64,000 bases of DNA from Thalassotalea crassostreae (GTDB taxonomy: Bacteria > Pseudomonadota > Gammaproteobacteria > Enterobacterales > Alteromonadaceae): assembly GCF_001831495.1 (NCBI RefSeq), contig NZ_CP017689.1, forward strand, positions 2,666,001 through 2,730,000, read 5' to 3'. Positions 57,634 to 64,000 of this stretch are shown in pieces; the stretch's first letter is position 1; each line of letters begins with the position of its first letter. Below the pieces are notes generated by a model. That model had not been told where the DNA came from and ran no database searches. It saw nothing but the letters and a program-made list of their open reading frames with translations. The translations under genes were made by a program, and so were the position numbers.

Positions 57634-57661
57634 AAAAAGCCAGCTTAACGCTGGCTTTTTT
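57634..57661. terminator. Bidirectional intrinsic terminator
   Basis: AAAAAGCCAGC-ttaac-GCTGGCTTTTTT between convergent smpB and the NSS transporter. Confidence 0.92.
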
Positions 57662-57696
57662 ACTATCTATTGGTTTGTTATTGCGAAAACATCGGA

Positions 57697-59052
57697 TTAA
57701 AAAAGCTTTAAGCTATGAATAAACACCATCGCAATAGCTAATGGACACACAAATTTTGTATACCATGGCCAAAGATTCCAGAATAGACTTGCTTCAACAT
57801 TTTCATTACCGCTCTTAATTTCATTAAGAATTTCATTTCGATGCCAAATCCAACCGACAAACACACATACCAACATAGCAATAATCGGTTGTCCATATTC
57901 AGTTGCAAGGGTCGCTACACCGTCTAACATAACGTCTATATTAGAGATAATGCCAATGCTCATAAGTAAGATAACAAGACCAATAATAGTTGCCGCTTTA
58001 GGTCTGGCAATATTGTGACGCTCAACGGCATACGATACTGGTCCTTCAAGCATTGAAATACTCGAAGTTAAGGCCGCTAAACTCATCAGTATGAAAAACG
58101 CTAATCCAATAAACAGCCCGATGAACCCCATGCCATCAAATAATTTAGGTAAAACATCAAACACCATTCCTGGGCCTGAAATTAATGAACCGTCTCCAGC
58201 AAATATAGCAACGCCTTGGCTTTGTGCGACATACATAGCCGGTATTATTAATAAACCTGCTAAGAAAGCGATTGATACATCGATAAGCGTTACTTGTGCC
58301 CCAAGCGTTACTAGGTTTTCTTTTTTGGCAATATAAGAACCATAAATAACCATTACACTAGTGCCTAACGATAAAGAGAAAAATGCTTGCCCTAAAGCAC
58401 TAATAAGCAGCTCTGGTTCAAATATTCTCGATAAATCTGGTTTTAGGTAGGCGCTTAGTCCTTCCATTGCACCGTCTAATGTCAAAACGTAAACAATAAG
58501 AATAACCAGTAAACCAATCATTAATGGCATTAGACGTTTTGACCATGTTTCAATGCCTTGCTCAACACCCTTACGGATAATTAAAACAGTAAGTACCATA
58601 AACAGTGTGGTGAAAATTACATTACGCGCGGTACTATCTGAAATCGCCCAGACACTCAAGCTTTCCATGCCAATTAATTGGGCAGCTGGTTGCACCGCAT
58701 AAGACATCATCCAGCCAGCAAGTATGCCATAGAAGCTTAAAATTAAAGCAGCGCAAATAATGCCGCCAAAACCAACGATAAAGGCAAAATTTTTCTGCCA
58801 AGCGGTTCTAGACATTTTTTGTAGCGATGTCACCGCGTTGGCTTGGCCGTAGCGACCAATCAATAGTTCTGCCATAAACGCAGGATAAGCTAAACAAAAT
58901 GCTAAAATTAAATAAACAAGTACAAATGCTGCGCCGCCATTCGTTGCCGTTTGTGTCGGAAATCCCCAAATGTTACCTAAACCGACAGCGGAGCCTGCCG
59001 CCGCGAGAATAAAACCTAATCGTGAGCTAAACCCACCTCTTGCCGTTGCCAT
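57697..59052 (-). CDS. Sodium-dependent NSS-family transporter
   Basis: 451 residues with about 11-12 membrane helices. The N-terminal SRLGFILAAAGSAVGLGNIWGFP is the sodium- and substrate-binding helix 1 of the LeuT fold. It imports an amino acid or related amine with Na+; bacterial members of this 11-helix type include TnaT- and MhsT-like proteins. The substrate is unknown. Confidence 0.92.
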   Translation of the reverse strand: MATARGGFSSRLGFILAAAGSAVGLGNIWGFPTQTATNGGAAFVLVYLILAFCLAYPAFMAELLIGRYGQANAVTSLQKMSRTAWQKNFAFIVGFGGIICAALILSFYGILAGWMMSYAVQPAAQLIGMESLSVWAISDSTARNVIFTTLFMVLTVLIIRKGVEQGIETWSKRLMPLMIGLLVILIVYVLTLDGAMEGLSAYLKPDLSRIFEPELLISALGQAFFSLSLGTSVMVIYGSYIAKKENLVTLGAQVTLIDVSIAFLAGLLIIPAMYVAQSQGVAIFAGDGSLISGPGMVFDVLPKLFDGMGFIGLFIGLAFFILMSLAALTSSISMLEGPVSYAVERHNIARPKAATIIGLVILLMSIGIISNIDVMLDGVATLATEYGQPIIAMLVCVFVGWIWHRNEILNEIKSGNENVEASLFWNLWPWYTKFVCPLAIAMVFIHSLKLF

Positions 59053-59461
59053 AATATCCCGTAATCTTCATATTTTAATTGTTGTTATTGCTGTCGCATA
59101 CAATAATGAATGTTTCATTGATAATCAATCGCAACCTCCATGATTGCAAGAATCAAAAAAATTACCTCATAATATTTTTCCATAGTTATTAATGTCTAAC
59201 TTATGATTATAGCTTCTTATAATATTAACGAGGTTTTCTTAGCTTCGCTTTAGATACCCTGACGGTATTTTGGCTAAGGAAAATTTTGATGACTTTGCTA
59301 GCACTCATCGGCGCATTTTATATTAGTTGGCGCCTAGAATATTGCAGCCTTGCTCTAAAGCTCACAAATTCGACTTTCACATTTTTACTGCTGCCGCTTA
59401 GCTATAAAAAAAAGCTTATATTCAAGAATATAAGCTTTTTAATTATTGAAGTTTTTAAGCG
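59053..59461. other. Intergenic gap between the NSS transporter and yajQ
   Basis: 409 bases. It holds the yajQ terminator at the right. A 58-codon plus-strand frame (59289-59465) with AAGGA upstream runs through that terminator and is not accepted as a gene. Confidence 0.45.
59406..59440 (-). terminator. Intrinsic terminator after yajQ
   Basis: AAGCTTATATT-caag-AATATAAGCTT with a run of T on the minus strand (and TTTTT on the plus strand). Confidence 0.85.
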
Positions 59462-59944
59462 CTAATCTTTAAAGTTATTAAACTGAAATGTTTGCTCTAA
59501 TTCAGACTCTCTGACTAACTTCATTACCATTTGTAAGTCATCACGTTTTTTACCTGTAACGCGCAACTTTTCACCTTGAATTGAGGCTTGCACCTTTATT
59601 TTGCTATCTTTAATTAACTTGACCAATTTCTTAGCCACCGGCTGCTCAATACCAACTTTAAAGGTAATTTGTTGTGTGTAAGTTTTGCCACTATGGTCAA
59701 AACTTCCCACTGTCATTGCTTTAGCGTCTATCTGACGCTTAGCAAGCTGTCCGCGTAACATATCCAACATTTGTCTAATTTGAAAATCACCTTCCGACTT
59801 TACAGTGACACTTTCTTTTTTGAATTCAAAAGATGCTTCTACACCACGAAAATCGAAACGAGTATCTAGCTCTCTACTCGCGTTTTCTGTTGCGTTACGA
59901 ACCTCATCTAAATTTACTTCAGAAACGATATCTAATGAAGGCAT
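59462..59944 (-). CDS. yajQ: YajQ-family nucleotide-binding protein
   Basis: 160 residues ([48 protein letters not shown]). YajQ proteins bind nucleic acids or nucleotides; in Xanthomonas a homologue binds cyclic-di-GMP and acts as a transcription co-regulator. Here the function is inferred only from family. Confidence 0.95.
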   Translation of the reverse strand: MPSLDIVSEVNLDEVRNATENASRELDTRFDFRGVEASFEFKKESVTVKSEGDFQIRQMLDMLRGQLAKRQIDAKAMTVGSFDHSGKTYTQQITFKVGIEQPVAKKLVKLIKDSKIKVQASIQGEKLRVTGKKRDDLQMVMKLVRESELEQTFQFNNFKD

Positions 59945-60086
59945 AGTTTTTTCCTATAAATTATTTAATACTAATGACTGTGGCATAGATTAACAAACGG
60001 CATAGAATTGTGCTAGAAAGTAATGATGAAATTCGTCAGAATATTGAAATTTTCCTCAGCAATAACTAAACAATGGGGCTCGTTTA

Positions 60087-60479
60087 ATGATAACATCTAT
60101 AAAAAGTAATGAGTCTTTAATAAACGTGAAATTTAGCGCTAGCCAAATACTGATCTTAACTCTCTTAATTATTTCAATTTTTATCTCTCAATATTTTGAT
60201 ATTACTGCGTTTTTACACAAGCATCATTTATTCGATAAGAGCGGCCATTTTCTAGGGTTCTTATTACTAACTGCCATTACCCACAAGCTACTCAAATTCG
60301 ATTTAACGACAGTAGTGATGAGTATGATAGTATACTCTGGGTTAACAGAAATCGGGCAGTGGTTGCTAGGTTATCGAAGTGGTCAATGGCTCGACTTTGT
60401 AGCCAACTTTATCGGCTGCTTAAGCTATGCACTTTTATTTAAAGTAGTCCACTGGTTCAAGCGCACTCAAGAACAATAA
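60087..60479 (+). CDS. VanZ-like small membrane protein
   Basis: 130 residues with about four membrane helices. The pattern HHLFDKSGHFLGFLLLTAIT ... GLTEIGQWLLGYRSGQWLDFVANFIG is that of VanZ-like domains. Function unknown outside teicoplanin resistance in Gram-positives. Its TAA is immediately followed by the ATG of the next gene, so they are co-translated. Confidence 0.85.
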   Translation: MITSIKSNESLINVKFSASQILILTLLIISIFISQYFDITAFLHKHHLFDKSGHFLGFLLLTAITHKLLKFDLTTVVMSMIVYSGLTEIGQWLLGYRSGQWLDFVANFIGCLSYALLFKVVHWFKRTQEQ

Positions 60480-61382
60480 ATGAAATTAGTTATCATCGGA
60501 AATGGAGCAATTGGATTACTGTATTACGCGCAGTTGTTTGATCATTGCCGGGTGTTAATAAAGGATCGAACCTTTGATAAAAAATCTGGTTCTTTGAGCG
60601 TAGAAGATATCAATGGCTGCACTAATGAAATACAACTAAATTATGCTTCAGAGGATGACATCAAAGACGCAGATTGTATTTTAATGTGCGTAAAGTCATT
60701 CGATGTATCAATAGCTATCTCCAATGTTATCCCTCTTATAACTAGTCGTTGCGCCATTATCCTATCTCATAATGGTATGGGTGTAATTGAACACTTAGAC
60801 TCACTAAAAAAATCACCTAACCCTATATACAACTTGCTGACTACACAAGGTTCACAAAAGTGTGATAGTGGATATGTTAAACATACCGGAATTGGTGATA
60901 CAGTGATTGGTAACGTATTCAATCCAAATATCAATTTCGAAGCACAACTCAAACTAATCTTAAATAGTGCATTAATCAAACATTCAATAGTAGAAAATAT
61001 CAAAGAAAAGCAATGGCATAAACTTGCAATCAACTGTGTTATCAACCCTCTTACAGCAATCAATAATATCGCTAACGGTGAGTTAATTAAGTCGAATTAT
61101 AACTGTTTAATTGAAAACATATTAGCTGAGGTCGTTGCAGTCGCAAATGCTGAGGGCAACGTTTTTAAACTAAACACTCTTTTATCAACAGTAAGAGAGG
61201 TTATTTGTAACACAGCAAGGAATAGTTCTTCAATGCGACAAGATGTGTTAAATAACAGAACCACTGAAATTGAATTTATTAACGGTTATGTGATCAAAAA
61301 AGGGTTGATGTATGATATACCAACCCCTGAAAACGAAAAGCTTTACCAACAAATAAAAGCGCTTGGTTCGGCGACTATCTAG
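60480..61382 (+). CDS. panE: 2-dehydropantoate 2-reductase family protein
   Basis: 300 residues. NADPH-binding IIGNGAIGLLYYAQL at the N-terminus, KSFDVSIAI near 72, a C-terminal helical domain with the catalytic-lysine segment KEKQWHKLAINCVINPLTAI, and SSMRQDVLNNRTTEIEFINGY. These fit ketopantoate reductase (pantothenate/CoA synthesis). Start follows the VanZ stop without a gap. Confidence 0.9.
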   Translation: MKLVIIGNGAIGLLYYAQLFDHCRVLIKDRTFDKKSGSLSVEDINGCTNEIQLNYASEDDIKDADCILMCVKSFDVSIAISNVIPLITSRCAIILSHNGMGVIEHLDSLKKSPNPIYNLLTTQGSQKCDSGYVKHTGIGDTVIGNVFNPNINFEAQLKLILNSALIKHSIVENIKEKQWHKLAINCVINPLTAINNIANGELIKSNYNCLIENILAEVVAVANAEGNVFKLNTLLSTVREVICNTARNSSSMRQDVLNNRTTEIEFINGYVIKKGLMYDIPTPENEKLYQQIKALGSATI

Positions 61383-61394
61383 TCACTTCTTACA

Positions 61395-61820
61395 CTAATT
61401 ACCCATCACTTCCGCAAGCATCGGGATCAACCTATCTTTTATACTTTGTACTTGTTCATTTGAATAAGGCTTCAATGGCAGCTGTCCCCAGATAGGTTTA
61501 GGCCAACTTGGATCGTGACTGAAGCGTACAATATGATGGATATGAAGCTGAGGTGTAACATTACCTAATGCTGCGACATTCATTTTCTCACCATCGAACA
61601 CTTGCATTAATAACTCAGATACAGCACTCGATTCATTTAGAAACTGTTGTTGATCTTGCCAATTTAGTTCGTATATATCTTTAACGCCAACTACTCGAGG
61701 AACCATAATAAACCAAGGATATTGACTATCGTTGCATAATAACAATTTACACAATGGTAAATCAGCAACCTCTATACCATCTCGCTCCAAATCTGCATGC
61801 AATTCGAACTCTTCAGACAT
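61395..61820 (-). CDS. HIT-family protein
   Basis: 141 residues. The histidine triad appears as QLHIHHIVRF, followed by WPKPIWGQLPL, typical of a diadenosine-polyphosphate hydrolase-like HIT branch in gammaproteobacteria. AAGGAG lies five bases before the ATG at 61820, so that start is chosen over GTG at 61826. It lies 18 bases after the rbgA-like gene on the same strand and converges with panE. Confidence 0.9.
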   Translation of the reverse strand: MSEEFELHADLERDGIEVADLPLCKLLLCNDSQYPWFIMVPRVVGVKDIYELNWQDQQQFLNESSAVSELLMQVFDGEKMNVAALGNVTPQLHIHHIVRFSHDPSWPKPIWGQLPLKPYSNEQVQSIKDRLIPMLAEVMGN

Positions 61821-61838
61821 ATTCACTCCTTAATAAGT

Positions 61839-62792
61839 TTACTTACTACTCTTTTTCTTCTTTGGCTTGTTTTTTCTACCGCGTCCACGAGCCAATTTTT
61901 TGGCTTCTCTTTCTGCGATTTTCTTTGCTTGATATTCTTCAAAGTAAATATTCTCTTTTTCAACCATATCTGGTGTTTCAAAAGTAATATTACCTAAGGT
62001 CTTATCACGTATTTCATTAATTAGAATTTCAGACGCTTTATGAAAATCAACATGGCCACCACTTCTAACGCAGCCTCTCTTTCTACCTAGCTTTTCTAAA
62101 AATTCTACTTCTTGTTCTGGTAAATCTTCAATATTATATCTCGCCTTTAACAGTTCTGGGTAGGCTTCAAGTAAATACTCTGCGGCAAAACAAGCTATCT
62201 CCTCATGATCAAACGCTGTATCTTTAACACCTCCAGATACGGCTAAGCGATAACCACTATTTTCATTTGCTATTTTTGGCCAAAGCATCCCTGGTGTATC
62301 ATATAAATAAACCCCTTCTTCTAACCTGATTCGTTGTTGAGCCTTGGTTACTGCTGGCTCATTACCAACCTTAGCTTTTGTTTTACCAACAAGACTATTG
62401 ATCAGAGTTGATTTACCTACATTTGGTATACCCATAATCATGGCATTGATTTGCTTACCATCTTCGTTTTTACTTGGTACCAATTTTTTAATAAGCTCTG
62501 CGATATTACGAGCACCACTTGGTTCTTCCGTCGTTAGAGCGATTGCTTTCACGTTATGTTGTGACTGCAGGTAATCAATCCATACCTTTGTAAGCTTAGG
62601 ATCGGCTAAATCACTTTTATTCAAAATTTTTATAAGTGGTTTATCGCCGCGAATAGAAGTTATCATCGGATTTTCACTACTAAACGGTAAGCGAGCATCA
62701 CACACTTCAATTACTACATCAATTTGATGAATAATTTCTTTAATCTCTTTTTGGGCTTTATGCATATGCCCAGGAAACCAGTTAATTGCCAT
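61839..62792 (-). CDS. rbgA: YlqF/RbgA-family circularly permuted GTPase
   Basis: 317 residues. Motif order G4 (LNKSDLADP, near 57) before G1 (GIPNVGKSTLIN, near 120) and G3 (DTPGMLWP, near 165) shows the permutation. The N-terminal INWFPGHMHKAQKEI is diagnostic. It takes part in large ribosomal subunit assembly. The C-terminal tail is highly basic (KLARGRGRKNKPKKKKSSK), longer than in B. subtilis and probably RNA-binding. Confidence 0.95.
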   Translation of the reverse strand: MAINWFPGHMHKAQKEIKEIIHQIDVVIEVCDARLPFSSENPMITSIRGDKPLIKILNKSDLADPKLTKVWIDYLQSQHNVKAIALTTEEPSGARNIAELIKKLVPSKNEDGKQINAMIMGIPNVGKSTLINSLVGKTKAKVGNEPAVTKAQQRIRLEEGVYLYDTPGMLWPKIANENSGYRLAVSGGVKDTAFDHEEIACFAAEYLLEAYPELLKARYNIEDLPEQEVEFLEKLGRKRGCVRSGGHVDFHKASEILINEIRDKTLGNITFETPDMVEKENIYFEEYQAKKIAEREAKKLARGRGRKNKPKKKKSSK

Positions 62793-62979
62793 TGATAAAT
62801 ATTCTATTTGGAAAGTTATTGCCTATTTTAGCAAGGAATTGAATTATATACAGTAAAGCATTCATATCACTCAATTAATTTTTCGAAAACTGCAAACTAC
62901 TATTAATTGCGTTAGCAAATTGTAACCAGTTAACACCAATGGTAACATCGCATTAATAAATAAAAGAATAAGGAAATCT

Positions 62980-63276
62980 ATGAAAAATCTTAAATTAGCT
63001 CTTGTATTATCTTTAGCCACTCCAATTGCGCAAGCAAATATTACATTAAATCAAGAAGTCGCTCTTATTGACGTTTGCTCTGCTGCAGCATCTAATAGTC
63101 GAGTTAAATTGATTAAGACACTTGAGCAAAATAATCTTAGTGTTAATGCTGCTACGAGTAAAATTAAGTGTAATAACTTATCTTTAATTCAATTTGCAAA
63201 GAGTGTTGGCGCTGACAATTCTGTAAAGTATTTGAATAAATATAAAGATAGCCTGAGACGTAACATTGCTTCTTAG
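62980..63276 (+). CDS. Small exported DUF3718-type protein
   Basis: 98 residues: signal peptide (LKLALVLSLATPIAQA) and a mature domain with two cysteines (IDVCSAAASN, IKCNNLSLIQFAKSVGA) that could form a disulfide. The pattern fits DUF3718 of Alteromonadales. Function unknown. AAGGAAA precedes the ATG. Confidence 0.75.
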   Translation: MKNLKLALVLSLATPIAQANITLNQEVALIDVCSAAASNSRVKLIKTLEQNNLSVNAATSKIKCNNLSLIQFAKSVGADNSVKYLNKYKDSLRRNIAS

Positions 63277-63300
63277 TCGTTTCTGTAGCTATGTTCGTAA

Positions 63301-63332
63301 GAAAGCCCCTAGCGTTAACTAGGGGCTTTCTT
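63301..63332. terminator. Bidirectional intrinsic terminator
   Basis: GAAAGCCCCTAG-cgttaa-CTAGGGGCTTTC with TT, between the DUF3718 gene and the facing rRNA-linked array. Confidence 0.85.
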
Positions 63333-63340
63333 GTATTGGA

Positions 63341-63487
63341 AGTCTAGCAATAAGCCACATGGATGTGGTGAATATCAAAAATGCAGGAAGCATATTTTTG
63401 ATAACTACGCAGTAGGTCGAGCCATTAGGCGCACTATAATTGAAAACGAAAAAAGCCCGCTCAAGTGAGCGGGCTTTTCGAAATAGG
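63341..63487 (-). repeat. 147-bp unit 1 (farthest from 5S)
   Basis: Starts AGTCTAGCAATAAGCC on the plus strand; one base differs from units 2 and 3 in this segment (GCAAT for GCGAT). On the minus strand it holds the terminator at 63449-63478, a bulged stem TATCAAAAAT..GCATATTTTTGATA and the short hairpin CCACAT-GG-ATGTGG. Confidence 0.93.
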
Positions 63488-63634
63488 AGTCTAGCGATAA
63501 GCCACATGGATGTGGTGAATATCAAAAATGCAGGAAGCATATTTTTGATAACTACGCAGTAGGTCGAGCCATTAGGCGCACTATAATTGAAAACGAAAAA
63601 AGCCCGCTCAAGTGAGCGGGCTTTTCGAAATAGG
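63488..63634 (-). repeat. 147-bp unit 2
   Basis: Copy of the same unit, period exactly 147. Terminator GCCCGCTCA-CTTG-AGCGGGC type at 63596-63625. Confidence 0.95.
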
Positions 63635-63781
63635 AGTCTAGCGATAAGCCACATGGATGTGGTGAATATCAAAAATGCAGGAAGCATATTTTTGATAACT
63701 ACGCAGTAGGTCGAGCCATTAGGCGCACTATAATTGAAAACGAAAAAAGCCCGCTCAAGTGAGCGGGCTTTTCGAAATAGG
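63635..63781 (-). repeat. 147-bp unit 3 (next to 5S)
   Basis: Third copy, directly abutting the 5S gene. Terminator at 63743-63772 is the one serving the 5S transcript. Each unit begins with AGTCTAGCGAT, which is also the 3' end of the 5S gene. Confidence 0.95.
63743..63772 (-). terminator. rRNA operon terminator after 5S
   Basis: On the minus strand AAAAGCCCGCTCA-CTTGAGCGGGCTTTTTT, 11 bases past the 5S 3' end. Confidence 0.9.
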
Positions 63782-63782
63782 A

Positions 63783-63898
63783 GTCTAGCGATGACCTACT
63801 CTCACATGGGAACTCCCACACTACCATCGGCGCAATTGCGTTTCACTTCTGAGTTCGGCATGGGATCAGGTGGGGCCACAATGCTATTGTCGCTAGAC
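63783..63898 (-). rRNA. rrf: 5S ribosomal RNA
   Basis: The minus strand carries the conserved 5S core: CCCATGCCGAACTCAGAAGT, GCGCCGATGGTAGTGTGG and GAGAGTAGG. GTCTAGCGA at the 5' end pairs with TCGCTAGAC at the 3' end (helix I). Length about 116 nt. It is transcribed leftwards as the end of an rRNA operon that extends out of the window. Confidence 0.97.
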
Positions 63899-63900
63899 AA

Positions 63901-63958
63901 AAACTTTTATTAAACATTAAGCTAAATAGATTTTTAAAATCAACTTAGCTTAAAGTTT
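63901..63958 (-). other. Long stem upstream of 5S, probable processing stem
   Basis: AAACTTT...AAAGTTT encloses TTAAGCTAA...TTAGCTTAA (9-bp perfect). Such a stem in the rRNA spacer may be cut by RNase III/RNase E during 5S maturation; inference. Confidence 0.5.
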
Positions 63959-63963
63959 AGAGT

Positions 63964-63992
63964 AAAAAGCCCGTCTATTAGACGGGCTTTTC
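63964..63992 (-). terminator. Terminator-like hairpin upstream of this 5S
   Basis: AAAAGCCCGTC-TAATA-GACGGGC-TTTTT on the minus strand, with flanking CCTAATTCG like that after the 5S gene. It probably follows another 5S copy beyond the window edge. Confidence 0.8.
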
Positions 63993-64000
63993 GAATTAGG

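Noticed and set aside
57603..57696. tmRNA (ssrA) next to smpB
   Set aside because: The gap contains only a terminator; no tRNA-like ends or tag-peptide frame.
59289..59465. 58-codon plus-strand frame with AAGGA upstream
   Set aside because: It runs through the yajQ terminator hairpin and into the yajQ 3' end; the Shine-Dalgarno match alone is not enough.
63319..63687. 122-codon minus-strand frame with internal repeats
   Set aside because: It is produced by reading through the 147-bp tandem units, including their terminators; it has no ribosome binding site and no protein-like composition.
63341..63781. CRISPR or tRNA cluster
   Set aside because: The units are near-identical over their whole 147-bp length with no unique spacers, and no tRNA cloverleaf is visible.

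Overview
The window reads as a chromosomal segment of an AT-rich marine gammaproteobacterium of the order Alteromonadales, most likely Colwelliaceae (Colwellia or Thalassotalea type). This is inferred from the recognisable housekeeping proteins, from the lineage-typical ECF sigma/DUF3379 pair and DUF3718 protein, from the FlrB/FlrC regulators and from the dispersed repeats. No taxonomic search was run.

Layout. 1-3352: batD tail of an aerotolerance-type operon and an ECF sigma factor with its membrane partner. 3353-4654: a complete ISL3-family insertion sequence with 25-bp inverted repeats and an 8-bp TTTTTTTT target duplication, sitting in the T-tract of an intrinsic terminator, followed by dispersed palindromic repeats. 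4961-9332: putP, a stand-alone EAL protein and pgi. 9470-36952: a largely minus-strand surface-polysaccharide region. Reading in the transcription direction it runs: a wecA-like initiating transferase; a lipoprotein; KpsD/M/T/E-type ABC export; a sulfotransferase-like protein; a Stealth phosphotransferase; a 696-residue putative glycosyltransferase; a complete legionaminic-acid-type nonulosonate pathway (legB, legC, legG, legI, neuD-like, ptmE, legF); a second sulfotransferase-like gene on the opposite strand; two CDP-glycerol glycerophosphotransferases; tagD; a DHH phosphoesterase; and galU, galE and glmS for precursor supply. Together these predict an exported, teichoic-acid-like, nonulosonate-containing and possibly sulfated capsule. 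No kpsC or kpsS (Kdo-linker enzymes) is present here.

37438-42879: a POT peptide transporter, the ribH-nusB-thiL-pgpA operon and mlaA. 43021-46610: flrC, flrB and a divergent flgD homologue with no other flagellar gene nearby. 46611-47788: a long intergenic region with a tiny minus-strand gene interrupted by an amber codon. 47789-53310: the central carbon run tkt-epd-pgk-fba. 53486-63276: a DUF481 outer-membrane protein, a LysR regulator, rnfH-ratA, smpB, an NSS transporter, yajQ, a VanZ-like protein with a PanE-like reductase, a HIT protein, an RbgA/YlqF GTPase and a DUF3718 protein.

63341-64000: the tail of an rRNA operon on the minus strand. A 5S gene is followed by three near-identical 147-bp tandem units, each carrying its own terminator, and is preceded by another terminator, which suggests a further 5S copy just outside the window.

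The features most worth a second look are the hybrid capsule locus, the lipoprotein whose C-terminus is built of 7-residue repeats encoded by a dispersed 21-bp repeat, the orphan FlgD/FlrBC group, the amber-interrupted small gene and the 5S-linked tandem array.
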